Part shown: piece by piece, positions 21,601 through 32,077 of the stretch | Layout: each line of letters starts with the position of its first letter | How positions within the stretch are numbered: the stretch's first letter is position 1 | DNA from: Brachypterus glaber | Lineage: Eukaryota; Arthropoda; Insecta; Coleoptera; Kateretidae | Assembly: GCA_958510825.1 (NCBI GenBank) | Contig: OY294044.1 | Span: 67,746,357-67,810,356 of the forward strand | Length of the DNA stretch: 64,000 bases | Reading direction: 5' to 3' | Position numbers and translations under genes: made by a program | The notes under the pieces: model-generated | What the model saw: the letters and a program-made list of their open reading frames with translations, nothing else | The model's database searches: none | Told to the model about the DNA's origin: nothing

Positions 21601-24600
21601 TTTATACAGGGTGTTGCAGGTATTCGAGCAATTATTTTATGAGGTGTTTTTACATCAAAAAATTTCCTATAAAGGCCCTATAAAGAAACTACAGTAACAA
21701 TTTTTTGCACATGTCCTCAAATGGATAGTAATTTTTATTACATTTTCTCAGTAAAATATTATTCCTTGGTTAAAATACATTCATATGTATGTAAAATACA
21801 TATTATTTCTTGGTTAAAATACATAAAAAACTTATTATAACACTGTATGATCAACTGTTTTCGAGAGAATTTCAGTTAGAGATAATTTCACGTTCTGACC
21901 CAGACAGCACATAATAACTATTAGATATCCAGGGGATATACTTTCTGGATATAGAGTATATCCAGGGAATAGCCCATGGACGTCCAAATGTTCGCCTACA
22001 TCCAGATCCTGGATATCCTACATCCTGGATATCCACGAGATATCATGGATATCCAGGATACCAAGATGGATCTCTAATGGATATCCAGTGGATATACTTT
22101 AGAGAGGTTAAAAAAATAGATTCGCACTGGATATCTCGTGAATATCCATTGGATATCCTGCCAGGATCTGGATATAGGCGGACATTTGCACGGAAAGAAA
22201 TTAGTGGGCTCTGCGCTATACATTATAAGATATTTGGTAACAGTGGCAAATTATAGTGATTTAAGCTATAGATTATAAGGGACACAATAACTAATAATGT
22301 TAAAAATAAATTGGAAACGATTATATATATTACAGACACGATTATATTTATTACAGGCACTATTATAAATTTACATAAATTTTATTATATTATAAAAATT
22401 ATTAGCACGGACAATAATTAAATCTATTTAAGCTATAAATGCCATACTATTTGTTATATTTTATTATTCACTAAACAATTAAAGTATTTCATATAAATTT
22501 TTACACTGACTGCCATAATTGTAAGAGAAAACCTTGTATTTATATAATAAGCGATTATAATTTGCTTGGTATGTGTGTTATAGCGCTCCTAGCTATAATT
22601 TTTTTTTCCGTGTGGTTGTCCATGGGATATCTAAAGGCAATCCAGGCTATCCACTGGATATCCAGAAAGTATATCCCCTGGATATCTAACAGTTGTTATT
22701 TGCTGTCTGGGGAGCATGAAAAATATAAATTAAAATTTGCGCCAATAAAAATTTTACACCTAAAGCTATAAAAAAACGATCCTATACACAAAAAGTTCGA
22801 AATTCAGTTTTAAGATTACTACCGGGTCTTAAAAAGTAACACTTTCTAACTGGGCGTAGGTAGCTCCCTTAAAATCGATTTGTGGTCATTTGTGTATGAG
22901 AACTTAGTTTTACAGTTTGCAGTATTAAAATTTTTATTGGCGCATTTTTTAGTTTTTATTTTTGATGCTCAGAACGTGAAACTGCTTTAACCGTAATTTT
23001 CTGGAAAGTGGTTGGAACTAAGGTGTAACGCAGAGTACCTTATTAATATATTTTTATCCAAGAAATCATAGTGTATTTATATGTTAAAAAAAACTAGAGG
23101 CGAACAAGTTTAAGGCAAAAAAGTGACACCGCCACTTCATTTTGCACGCCCCCGTTTAAAGTTAGCAAATAAAAATTACACAGGATGATAACCTTTATCA
23201 ATATTATAATATTATATTATTAAATTTATAGTATTAGGGCATGTGCAAAATTTTTTTACTGCGGTTCACAAGATTTTAGAGAAATTAAATAAAAACTATT
23301 TTTTAGACGCACCCTTAGCAGGGCTGTAGCTCCTTTAGGGTTTATTTCCGGACCAACCTTTATAGGAATTTTTTTTATATATTTTATTGAGAATCACCTC
23401 TCAAAATTAATGATTGACTACCTGGAACACACTGTAAAATTACATCTGAATGTAAATTTTATCCGAAACTCTGTATTTTCTTCCCAAAGCCTGTGTGCTG
23501 GCTTGTTTGTGACATGCCCTCGGACATGCCTACATACAAATATACCGGAATTTTATGTTTACCAATTTACCATTAAAATACGATTATTGGAACACAATTT
23601 ACATCTTAAAAGTAATTTTACTTTATAATATATACATATCATGTAATTACTATCAATACGTAAAATTCACATTTTAAATTTAAAAAGTTGTAGGTTATTT
23701 TTATTTAATTCATTAAGTGTTCAAGAATGATAGATACTCTAAAATACACACAGACTACGTTTACACGTAGCGAAAACTACCGGTATTTATAACTTCCGAC
23801 AGCAGTCTGTCTCTTTATGTCAAGTTGTTTTAGAGAAAGAGAGAATGATAGAGAAATTATAAATACCGGTAGTTAGCGCTATATGTAAACGTAGTCATAT
23901 GTACTCTAAAATACATATATAGGTACTCTAAAATATATACAAAAAAACAGCATTCATTTCGTTTAAAAATAAAAAAATCTATTATAATAGATTTATCATA
24001 TTATAATAGATATATTATATTTATTATATCTATATATTATATAATAAACCTCAATAATATTTATAAAAATATACTTGGCAAAACTTCCTTATTTATTTAT
24101 TTTTTTTTTTAATTTAAGAATATGAAAATAACTGCTATAGTGAGCACAGGGCTAACACTTGCAGGGAATTTGATAAAACTGGCAACCACTAAAGAAAGTT
24201 TTTACGTAGCGATAATAGGCCAAGGGCTATGTGCCATAGGGCAGGTTTATATGATTAGTATACCTACTAAATTTGCATCGTTATGGTTTGGACCAAAAGA
24301 GGTTTCTACGGCATGTGCGGTGGCCATTTTAGGAACACAATTAGGTAAATATTCCATCTACTTATTTTGCCCAATTTTGTACCAACCACGCTCGAGTTGG
24401 GAAAATCTACTGTTCAGTTGGGAAAATCCACTGTTCAGTTGGGAAAATTCACTGTTCAGTTGGTAAAATTGAGTGGTAGATTTCGGAAATTAAGGGTAGA
24501 GTTGGCTGTGTAGCGGTAAAGCTTTGTTTTTCCAGTTGAAAGGTGAGGTTCTTGTTTTTAGTCATCAAAATCTTCCGTCAGGGATAAAGCTAGTTTGAGG

Positions 24601-27600
24601 CAGCTGTTCATGTCAAAATCGATCAGGGGTAAAGCTGGTTTGAGGCCACAAGCACATTCACAAAAAATGTAAAATTATTTTGCCGAAACCCTTATATTAC
24701 TATTTTGCCCTCCATTTAAGCAAAAATGAGTTTTCAACTTTTTAGCACCTTTGCACCTTACCTCAATTCTTATGCTTAGAAAAAATACGTATATGACATT
24801 TTGATAGATACAAAGCCATATTGTTATATCTGCGGATCCGCGGAATTGCCGCCGTTTATAATAAAAAAGTGATTTTCTTAAAATAACAAAAAAAAAAATG
24901 CAGAAAGGACTTTTTTGATTAGGAGGGCAGATTAAACCGTTTTTGCAATACTGATTCCCAGCGCAAAATTTGAGGGTGTACTCAGATGAATCTGAGAAAG
25001 ACATTCTTAGAAAATTAAATTTTTTGTATGTGTTAAACTAAACCCTCACTTGTATTCGTAACATTTAGTCTAAGTTTCCATAAAATTTAAATCTCTGTAT
25101 TTGTAAACCAATGCATTTTAGGAGCTGCCTTGGGGAGTCTCATACCAACATTAATGGTCGAAGATGCTTCAGATGGGGAAATTGCAAAAGGAATATTTAA
25201 TATGATTCTTTTTAACGCTATATGCTCAGTTGTGATACTTATAGTTGTGATATTATGTAAGTATTACTTAGTACCGTAAATCCTTGCAACTTTGCCCATG
25301 TAAATGTAGTTTATTGCAAATAACATTTTTGTAAAAAAAATCGGTAAAAGTAATTAAGGGGACTTTTCGTTTTATAATTGGAAAAAATAAGCTTTTTCAT
25401 TTTTTTTTTGTTAAAAGAATATTGTATTTATTGAACTGATTTCTTTTAGACATATTTATAAAACACATCAAGAATATATTTTTTTTTTTGCATTTTTAGT
25501 ACATCTTGGCCATTTCAGAGGGCGTTTTCCAAAAGACACTTTTTAAACGGCTCCACAGTTTTGGGCTTTCTGTAACACATAGAGTAAAAATTCCAACGGG
25601 ATTCTATTCATAAGATTGAATACTAGTAACTAAACCTAAAAAAAAATCTATTTTTAGTATTTTTATCATGTTATAAATATTTTTCTGAAAAATGAACAAA
25701 AAAGCCATTAAATTTTTCAGAAAAATGTTTATAAAACGATAAAAATATTAAAAATAGAATATTTTTTAGGTTTAGTTACTAGTATTTAGTCTTATAAATA
25801 GAATTCCGTTGGAATTTTTACTCTATGTGTTACAGGAAGCCCAAAAACTATGGAGACGTTTATATAAAGTGTCTTTTGGAAGACGCCCTCTGAAGTGGTC
25901 AAGATGTACTAAAAATCCAAAAAAAAAAATATATTCTTAGTATGCTTTAAAAATATATCCAAAAGAAATCAGTTCAATAAATACAATATTGTCACAAAAA
26001 AAAAAGTTTAATTTTTTCCAATAATGAAACGAAAAGTCCCCTTAAGCCAAATTATTGATTTCAAAGTTGCATCCAAAACTGTAACCCTGCCCACAATGAT
26101 ACTTTGTTCTCTCGGAGGTCGCTCGAAAGTAAAAATAATATTAGTTTTTAGGGCAAAACCGAAATTACCTCCAAGTCAATCTCAATTAAATCTTATAAAC
26201 AGCGAAAATCAAGAATCTATGACTAAACATCTGAAGAATATAGTCAAACTTAAGGATTTTTGGATACTGATGTTATGTTTCGGGGGATGCAATGGAATTT
26301 GGAATAGTTTTGGAATAAAACTAAATAGCCTATACACAGAATTTTTTCCAGTAAGTAATGAGAAACTGGAAGGTATTCTCTAAAAAAAAGTATACAATGA
26401 TTAATCATATATACAGGGTGATTGGTAATTCGACCTATTCCTTGAAAGGGGTATACTATAGGTCATTTGCAAGAAATTAAGTCCCCTATACTATTAAATT
26501 TGGGTGTTTTGGTGAAGAATACTTTTTTACTTAGTTTTAAGTGAAGAATCACCCTGCAGCATTAAAATTTTATTGATGCTTTTTTTTATTTCCGATTCAA
26601 TATGTTATCTTCGAAGGGCCGTAGCTCCCTTAGGGCTCATTTCCGACCACCAGTTGATGGGATTTATCGCCCTACGCCGAAAGCTCGACCTCTTGGATTA
26701 CGCAGTTGATTAATCTGTCTTAGAATTTCAAAACACACTTTATAATTTTATGGTTTCTTTTTTTAGGAGCAATAATCGGTTATGTAGGTCTGCGCATGCA
26801 AAAATTGATTTATTTTCACCCCCTGGGGCCCAGTCAAAAAATAAAAAAGGTTCAGGTTTAAAAAATGTCAAATAATGAAAATTTTGGCATGCAGCACCTC
26901 TCATATTGAGTTCTCTTTTTTAAATGTTTTGATTTTAATATTTAATGTATACATATAAAAAGCATATATACTTAAGTAAAAAAAATCTTAAGGAAAATCA
27001 AAATGGTCGAGAAACAATCTTAATATAAAATGGGCAAAAAATCATTCAGCCAATAATTATTGTCAACGATTGTAAATACTTTCCAAAGAAAAAAGTGTAC
27101 AATGATTGTTCTTATATGTGACCCTGCACAAAGAAACCTATTGTGTCAAATTTACATATTTCATTTTTTTCGAATTATTAGGTGAAAAAGCAAAAGCTAA
27201 ACTTTAAACGTGTTTTCTGAGAAAAGTAGTTTTGACACACTAGGTGGGTTTCTTTGTGCAGGGTCACATATATTAAGCGGGGTTCTGGTTCAGGATTGTA
27301 AAACAAGTGAACAAGAATGCTCGTATGTAATATACCAAATCTGGAGGTGTATTTACAGGACAATTTTTTGAAACAATTTTTAAAAAATTTAAAGCTTTAA
27401 AAAGAATTAATTAATTTAATAATTTGATGTTAATTTATTTTTACACAATAAACATTTCTAATTTTTGGAATAAAAAAGAATATAATTTCGTTATATTTTA
27501 TATCTTAATGTTACCTTTTAATTGATATTTTCTTATAACATTACATTATGAAGCTGTTATGATTTAAAAAAGCTTAAGAAGTGGTGTTTTCGATTTGGAT

Positions 27601-30600
27601 ATCCAAATTGGTATTTTCGATAGCGAAAATACCCGGTCGTTAGGGTATGGGTATGGGAGGATTGGTTTAGTGGTCTACCGCGTCTGTACATGACAAGTCT
27701 ACTACAACTAGCGTGAGTTCGATTCTCACTGGTGCAAATTTGCTTTTTTAGTTAATTAATAATTGAAATTTGGCGAAGGCATAAGTGAAGCGGACACTCC
27801 CTATAAAAACTGGTTATTTTTAAAATATTTAAGTTCAAGGTACATAATTCCCATAATAAATTTTAATTTATATATATACTTTTAGAAAGGTGCCACTGAT
27901 GCTGGAATTATAGGACTGCTGGCCATAATTAGCGGTGGATGCATTGGTAGTGTAGTTTTCGGACTTATTTTGGATAAAACTCACAAATTTAAGTAAGAAA
28001 TACATGTATTTTTATAAACAAATTTTACAGCTATTATTTTTTTAGGAGAACATCATTTTTTGCATTATTTTTCTCCTCGTTGTCTTTAATTTTGGTAACA
28101 CTCAGTTTTTATTACCAGTCAAGACTTGGGAGTTTTATATCTATTCCTGTATTTGGGTAGGTACATTTTAATAACTTATTAATAATCTGTGTGCTGTCCT
28201 GATCACTGATTATAATCAGTATAATATAATTATCAGAGTTGATACTTTCATTACAATAACAGGGTCGGACAACAGGAATTTTAAATTATTTCTTTAATTT
28301 TTGGTGAGTTTGTTTAATACATAAATATGTCGAATATAATCTTATTCGGCATAGGTATGTATTAAAGAAACTCACCAAAAATAAAAAATAATTTAAAATT
28401 CCTGTTGTACGACCCTTTTATTGTAATGAAAGTATCAACTCTGATAATTATACACGGTGTATTTGAAATAGGATGCAAAATTTAAAAGGATGATTTTACA
28501 TCATAAAATATGAAAAAAAGTTCCTATAAACATATGCCTAAAACTTATTAATAAGCTGTGTGATGTCCTGATCACTGATTATAATCAGTATAATATAATT
28601 ATACACGGTATATTTCAAATAGGGTTCGAAATTTTAAGGGGTGATTTTACATTATAAAATATGAAAAAAAGTTCCTATAAACATATGTCTAAAAATGCGT
28701 CGTAAGAGAGCTACGCCCCTTTAAAAGGGGCTCTAATTTTCGATTTTTATAATAACTCAGGAACTCTTTGAGATATAGCAACGAGGTTTTGCACGTGAAC
28801 TAATCTTAATAAGGCCCATCTTCGTATGTTATTTTTATGTACTTATTTTAATCAGGGGTGTGCGAAACCTGGGCGCCTTATCAGTTTTTTGTCCCAAACT
28901 TTTTCTGTGTAGCTTTTTCGTAATTTTATTTTTGGTCAAAATACATAAAAAATGTACTCTGGTGGTAATACTTTAGGGTTAACCGATATTGATAAAAATT
29001 CATTTGAAGGTGAAATTTCACGGTACGAGGAGGAAAAATTAAGTACTAAAGTGCGGAAAACCAAAATTTCAATAATTCGGGGAGAATATACATCAAAAAC
29101 TAAGAAAAAACTCATATACAGGTACTTCCAAAAATCATTCCTAAGGGAGCTATGGTCTCCCTAAAATGCACTATTTTTAAAAGGCCCTAGTAGCTTTAAA
29201 AGCGATTTTTCGATTTACATGTATAAAAACTTTTTTTCTTAGTCTTTAATATTGAATAACCCTAGAGAACTGCGCCCCTTTTAAATGGGCGTAGCTCTCT
29301 TACGACGCATTTTAAGACATTTTTTAGATATGTTTATAGGAACTTTTTGTCATATTTTATGATGTAGAATCACCCCTTAAAATTTTGTAGCATATTTCAA
29401 ATACACCCTGTATATTATCTTTATCATAACTATCATAATTACACTGGTTTACAAACTGAAACTTTTTTTTGTTATGCACTCGGCACGGGTAGCCTTAAAC
29501 AAAGTTAAATGGAAAGTCAAACCACCCCGGATTTTTTATTTTAGGTTGTTTTTAGGACATTTCAAAAACAGTTTTTGACAAAAATTGAAATTGCTCACAA
29601 AGCCGTTCTTAAATAAAGTCATTCTTCTTCTTCAAGTTTTTCCTGACACCACACTACGGTGTTTTTTATATGACACACCCTATAGCATAGGTACTACCCA
29701 TGATACTCAGTATAATCACGACTATTGACAACGCTACTTTCTTAATGTCCAAAATAAGTCATTAAAAAATTTCTCCGAAAAATTAAAAATACATTAAAAA
29801 GCCATTCAAAAGTTAAAGGGGGGGGGCGGACTTTACTAAAGTTCATGCCTAAAGTCACTTTAGGCATGTATATAACATTAACTACTCTGGTAGAAAAGTA
29901 CATAAATTTAACATTAGATTAGTGACATTTTTATGTTAAGTCTCAAACGTTATACAAAAACGTTAATCAATGTATAAATCTAACGCTAAAAACTAACGTT
30001 TGGAAAAAACGTTATAAAATATATAAATCTAACCTTAAAAACTAACGTTTGACAAAAAAGTTATAAAATACATCAATCTAACGTTAGTTTCCTAACTAAA
30101 TTCTAACCTTTTTCTAACCTTATTCTAACTTTAAATATTTTTTAAATTTCCATTATTAAAGCTAATGTAGAAAATACTCATTTCAGACAGCTTTGTCCCT
30201 AGGTTTGATGATTACCCGTAAAAAGTTCTCAAAAAATAAAATATTTTATTCTCCTTGATTAAACAGATAGTAATATTATATATGCGCTATCGTTCTTGAA
30301 TATAATGTATCTAGCAATCAAATACTTGTCTATTATAAATAAATTAAATTACAATATGATTTTATATTTATTATTTCCATAAGTTTAAAAAATATTATCC
30401 CCAAAAGTCAAAATTATAGTCCGGCAACGCTGTACTAGAATTGAAAAAATATTTTAAGATTTTGAATGTATAAATAAATATTAACTAACTAAATATAAAG
30501 TTTTTCTGAGAGGAAACGTATTTATCGAAGTATAACAGGATATTACACGAAAAATATTTAGGGCCACCTAAAAAGATGGCTATTTTATAAATAAATGTAA

Positions 30601-31262
30601 CGAAATTATGTTAAAAAATATTATGATTGTTAAAATATATTAAGATTTATTTATATGAATAAATTTGTCTCCAGCTGCCATTTTATGATGCAGGTAAAAA
30701 TTTCCTAGTTGGCCACGCCCCCTCCGAAAGTTAGAAATTAAACGCACTTATAACGTATTTCTAACTTAAAAATCTAACGTTAGATTAACGTTTGTAACTA
30801 ACGTTTGATTCTAACGTTAAAAAGCGGGACATTTGCACATATTTTATAACGTACTTTTATACAGTTTTCTAACATTAGAAAAACGTTGTTCTAACGTTAA
30901 ATTTCTACTAGGGTAGCTTTAAAAACCATATAAACCATATTATATTTTTTAGGTTTTTCTTGGCCAGTACCCTGGTTATTGGTTTTGAATACGTCTTGGA
31001 AATAACATATCCAATCCCAGAATCTATCAGCTGTTCGCTGTTAAATGCCTTCCTGTACATTGTTGCAATAGTTCACACTTTTATATTAGAAGGATTATTT
31101 GCCACTATTGGATACATTAATGCAACGATAGTAGTAGTAATAGTTTTATTTTTACTAGCGCTTTTGTCCTTGACTGTTACGTCTGATTTAAAAAGACTGG
31201 ATGCTAATTTGAAAAATCAAATTAGTGCAGCTAGAGAAAATGCAGGATATGTACAAGATTAA
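18460..31262 (+). CDS. FLVCR-family (SLC49) MFS transporter, complete spliced gene of 8 exons
   Basis: Exons: 18460-18608, 21422-21524, 24119-24344, 25122-25256, 26145-26350, 27886-27992, 28046-28156 and 30953-31262. All introns are GT-AG and the phases agree, giving 448 aa. The protein is very hydrophobic with about 12 predicted membrane helices, the major facilitator layout. Family signatures are IPTKFASLWFGPKEVSTACA after helix 4, AILGTQLGAALGSLIP in helix 5, RAKPKLPPSQSQ in the central loop, and GFEYVLEITYP then SLLNAF in helix 10-11. These match the FLVCR1/FLVCR2/MFSD7 group, plasma-membrane or organelle transporters linked to heme and choline. Which paralogue it is, and its substrate, cannot be told from sequence alone. 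The introns total about 11 kb and are full of foldback elements. AATAAA occurs at 31281 and again near 31563. The gene converges with the coiled-coil gene on the other strand. Confidence 0.92.
18900..21390. mobile_element. 2.5-kb long-TIR DNA element filling intron 1, with a TATCGTCGGCTTA core end
   Basis: The outer arms mirror each other. ACAGTGTCATAACACAAAAT near 18919 and TTACTGCTCTTATTGAGATC near 18963 pair with 21300-21372. Inward from them, TATCGTCGGCTTAGAGTGTT (19027) pairs with AACACTTTAAGCCGACGATA (21253-21272). The inner 19030-19290 part is the same family as the element at 10829-11349. No transposase ORF remains. It may be one long-TIR element or an element inside another. Confidence 0.65.
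19408..20169. mobile_element. CAGGGCTCYCAC-ended (hAT-like) fragment nested in intron 1 element
   Basis: The ends CAGGGCTCCCACTAAAATCC and CTCACTGGTGAGAGCCCTG are imperfect inverted repeats. Runs of TTCCAGG, CCCTGAC and CAGGTTT occur subterminally on both sides. A similar right-hand end (TTCCAGGTTTTCCAGG, then GTGGAAACCCT) lies at about 21050-21090. CAGGG termini suggest hAT. No matching 8-bp flanks were found, so the border is uncertain. Confidence 0.5.
21422..21524 (+). CDS. FLVCR-like gene exon 2
   Basis: Acceptor TTTTTTAG precedes it and GTAAGT follows. It encodes YYNVDELLVDISGLIFFIVY and IFSFLPISFLIEKY, the end of the first loop and helix 2. The exon is only 103 bp and starts directly after the outer edge of a 2.5-kb inverted-repeat element in intron 1. 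Confidence 0.85.
21605..23420. repeat. Foldback complex in FLVCR-like intron 2
   Basis: It starts at TACAGGGTGTTGCAGGTATT (about 21605). The mirrored blocks CAATTTTTTGCACATG (21700) and ATGTGCAAAATTTTTTTAC (23240), and TTTCACGTTCTGA (21886) and TCAGAACGTGAAA (22969), show left and right arms of one large inverted repeat. An 813-bp element is inserted in the left arm. The right arm carries the dispersed GTAGCTCCTTTAGGGTTTAT block. Confidence 0.6.
21899..22711. mobile_element. Foldback element with GGATATCCA-unit arrays
   Basis: Ends CCCAGACAGCACATAATAAC and GTTGTTATTTGCTGTCTGGG are imperfect inverted repeats. Subterminal arms hold many copies of the palindromic word GGATATCC(A/C) (about 21925-22165 and 22620-22690). 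The mirrored arm of the surrounding repeat (about 22935-22980) shows the empty site CGTTCTGAGCAT. The filled site reads CGTTCTGA, element, GAGCAT, so the target duplication is only GA. A further element with CACGGAAA ends sits inside (about 22188-22614). Confidence 0.75.
23753..23896. mobile_element. GACTACGTTTACA-ended hairpin MITE
   Basis: GACTACGTTTACACGTAGCG and AAACTACCGGTATTTATAAC on the left pair with AATTATAAATACCGGTAGTT and TATATGTAAACGTAGTC on the right. Total 144 bp, non-coding. It lies in intron 2 of the FLVCR-like gene beside a short repeat of ACTCTAAAATACATATATAG. Confidence 0.75.
24119..24344 (+). CDS. FLVCR-like gene exon 3
   Basis: It runs from AAT-ATG-AAA after TTTAAG to the donor GTAAAT. 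It encodes helices 3 and 4 and the diagnostic block TKFASLWFGPKEVSTACAV. The open frame runs on for 40 more codons into a 21-22-bp tandem repeat; that part is intron, because the next exon joins at the G before GTAAAT. Confidence 0.88.
24392..24469 (+). repeat. 21-22-bp tandem repeat
   Basis: About 3.5 copies of CAGTTGGGAAAATCCACTGTT with single-base variants start 48 bp after the exon 3 donor. The array keeps an open frame continuous with exon 3, a chance effect. It is intronic. Confidence 0.85.
25122..25256 (+). CDS. FLVCR-like gene exon 4
   Basis: Acceptor ATTTTAG, donor GTAAGT. It encodes AALGSLIPTLMVEDASDGEI and IFNMILFNAICSVVILIVVI, covering the end of helix 5 and helix 6. It is short and was found only by joining phases with its neighbours. 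Confidence 0.85.
25358..26041. mobile_element. 684-bp TTAA-flanked palindromic element in intron 4
   Basis: It begins GGGGACTTTTCGTTTTATAA and ends with the near-complement TTATTGGAAAAAATTAAACT-side arm reading CGAAAAGTCCCC. TTAA lies on both sides (25354-25357, 26042-26045). The arms are about 320 bp and pair nearly throughout, with ATAGAGTAAAAATTCCAACG on the left and CGTTGGAATTTTTACTCTAT on the right. A TTAA duplication is the piggyBac or Kolobok pattern. Non-coding. Confidence 0.85.
26145..26350 (+). CDS. FLVCR-like gene exon 5
   Basis: Acceptor AATATTAG (26137-26144) keeps the frame; a second AG seven bases on (26150-26151) would break it. It encodes the central cytoplasmic loop (RAKPKLPPSQSQ, then a polar stretch) and KDFWILMLCFGGCNG of helix 7, ending at FFP before GTAAGT. 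A 684-bp hairpin element ends only about 100 bp upstream. Confidence 0.85.
27655..27813 (+). mobile_element. tRNA-headed SINE, 5' part
   Basis: A tRNA-like head starts GGGAGGATTGGTTTAGTGG (A-box-like), with GTGAGTTCGATTCTCACTGG as B box and T arm. The shared body word TTAGTTAATTAATAATTGAA follows, then AGTGAAGCGGACACTCCCTA. It matches the minus-strand copies at 58044-58278 and 59421-59669 but lacks their 3' half. It lies in intron 5 of the FLVCR-like gene. It is not a functional tRNA: the anticodon arm is not well formed and no CCA-adjacent acceptor pairing was seen. Confidence 0.8.
27886..27992 (+). CDS. FLVCR-like gene exon 6
   Basis: Acceptor ACTTTTAG, donor GTAAGA. It encodes KGATDAGIIGLLAIISGG and CIGSVVFGLILDKTHKFK, which is helix 8 plus the D-K-T-H loop resembling the MFS G-x-x-x-D-[RK] signature between helices 8 and 9. 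Confidence 0.85.
28046..28156 (+). CDS. FLVCR-like gene exon 7
   Basis: Separated from exon 6 by an intron of only 53 bp. Acceptor TTTTTTTAG. It encodes RTSFFALFFSSLSLILVTLS and FYYQSRLGSFISIPVFG, helix 9 and the start of helix 10. Donor GTAGGT is accepted because it gives the split Gly codon (GG+G) needed by exon 8. Confidence 0.85.
28234..28443. mobile_element. hAT-like hairpin MITE with 8-bp duplication ATAATTAT
   Basis: A 210-bp nearly perfect hairpin starts CAGAGTTGATACTTTCATTA and ends with TAATGAAAGTATCAACTCTG. ATAATTAT stands on both sides (28226-28233, 28444-28451). A duplicated copy of the flank at about 28549-28612 carries the empty site with a single ATAATTAT. So the borders and the 8-bp duplication are directly supported. 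Non-coding; hAT is inferred from duplication size and CA-type ends. Confidence 0.9.
28444..29420. repeat. Foldback repeat with ACACGGTGTATTT ends, partly duplicated
   Basis: ACACGGTGTATTTGAAATAG (28452) is mirrored by CATATTTCAAATACACCCTG (about 29392-29411). AAAATATGAAAAAAAGTTCC and CCTATAAACATAT also pair across the centre. The left part (about 28452-28560) and a stretch of intron before it are repeated once in tandem at about 28560-28690. The core carries GTAAGAGAGCTACGCCCCTT and its complement. Confidence 0.65.
29882..30916. mobile_element. Foldback element with AACGTTA-unit arms
   Basis: The left end CTACTCTGGTAGAAAAGTAC and the right end AATTTCTACTAGGGTAG are inverted repeats. Both arms are dense in the palindromic core AACGTT within variants of TCTAACGTTA (about 29950-30120 and 30735-30900). 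The AT-rich middle is non-coding. It ends 36 bp before exon 8 of the FLVCR-like gene. No clear target duplication was found. Confidence 0.65.
30953..31262 (+). CDS. FLVCR-like gene exon 8 (terminal)
   Basis: Acceptor TATTTTTTAG. It encodes helices 10-12, including VIGFEYVLEITYPIPESISC and SLLNAFLYIVAIVHTFILEG, then a short cytoplasmic tail with KRLDANLKNQ and a TAA stop (31260-31262). The G-F-E...E-x-T-Y-P...LLNA pattern is the strongest family signature. Confidence 0.9.
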
Positions 31263-32077
31263 ATTTATACCTTCTGTAGAAATAAACCAATTGGTTTAAA
31301 CAAAGGATCAGAATAGAGATTGTGGCTGGTGAGTCGTGGAAAAACATTAACTCTTGAAAACCAATTTTATAATTTATTAAGGTACGATATGTCGACAATG
31401 CGATATTATGGATATTTTATAGATAAAAACTCAGAGGTCTGATGGAGATTCGACATAAAAATCTTCTGTATGCATCATATCTATTAGCTTTAGTATTTTA
31501 TTCAATATTAAAATATACTTAGTTTTAAACCATTTTAAACAGTATTTTATATTAAAATGTTTAATAAATTTTATTTTTTTTAACTATTACCTTATTATTA
31601 CGCCCTATAAAATAGTCCCTGTTGTATAAAAAGTCTATATCGGGAATAGTATTTCCTTTTAGCTGTTGTATACAACAGCTAAAAGAAAATAGTTAGGAAA
31701 TAATTGTAATAAAAGACTATTTTGTTTTTTGCTGTTATACTGGGTGTGTAAAAGAAAGTATTATATGATAAAGAAAAATTGTAATTCTTTTAAATTTTGG
31801 CATTTAAAAATTTTATGTGCAAGAAATCTTTGCGTCGAGGCCTAGCTCAAAAACAAAAATGAGTAGAGAACTTTTGTTTTAAGTCAATTAAAGATAATTA
31901 GGTCTTTATTAACTGGTAAAATTTTCATTTTGCTATATTTGTTAATAACGCCACAAATCGTCTGATCTGTCTACCGTGAAACACCCAGTATATTTATTAT
32001 AAAAATATTAATTTAATAACAAAAAAAGGAAGTAATTAAAAATGCAACAGACTTAAAAATAACAAATTGTAAAACAT
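31263..32077. other. Convergent 3' intergenic region
   Basis: The 3' ends of the FLVCR-like gene (+) and the coiled-coil gene (-) face each other over 815 bp. It holds AATAAA signals for the plus gene, a perfect 30-bp palindrome at 31656-31685 (CTTTTAGCTGTTGTA and its exact complement), and a TA-flanked element at 31740-31988 with CTGGGTGTG ends. No extra gene was seen. Confidence 0.6.
31740..31988. mobile_element. Short TA-flanked element with CTGGGTGT ends
   Basis: The left end CTGGGTGTGTAAAAG and right end GAAACACCCAG are imperfect inverted repeats between TA dinucleotides (31738-31739, 31989-31990). The right part contains TAATAACGCCACAAATCGTC, similar to AATAACGCCAAAAATCG in the element at 46355-47544. 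So it probably belongs to the same TACAGGGTGTCCCAGCTAA group. Confidence 0.55.

Noticed and set aside
24345..24466. Extension of FLVCR-like exon 3 into the 21-22-bp repeat
   Set aside because: Donor GTAAAT at 24345 joins exon 4 in frame and restores the family block TQLGAALGSLIP. The extension would add repeats and stop.
27655..27740. Functional tRNA gene
   Set aside because: The A and B boxes belong to a SINE head with the same body as three other copies. The cloverleaf is incomplete.
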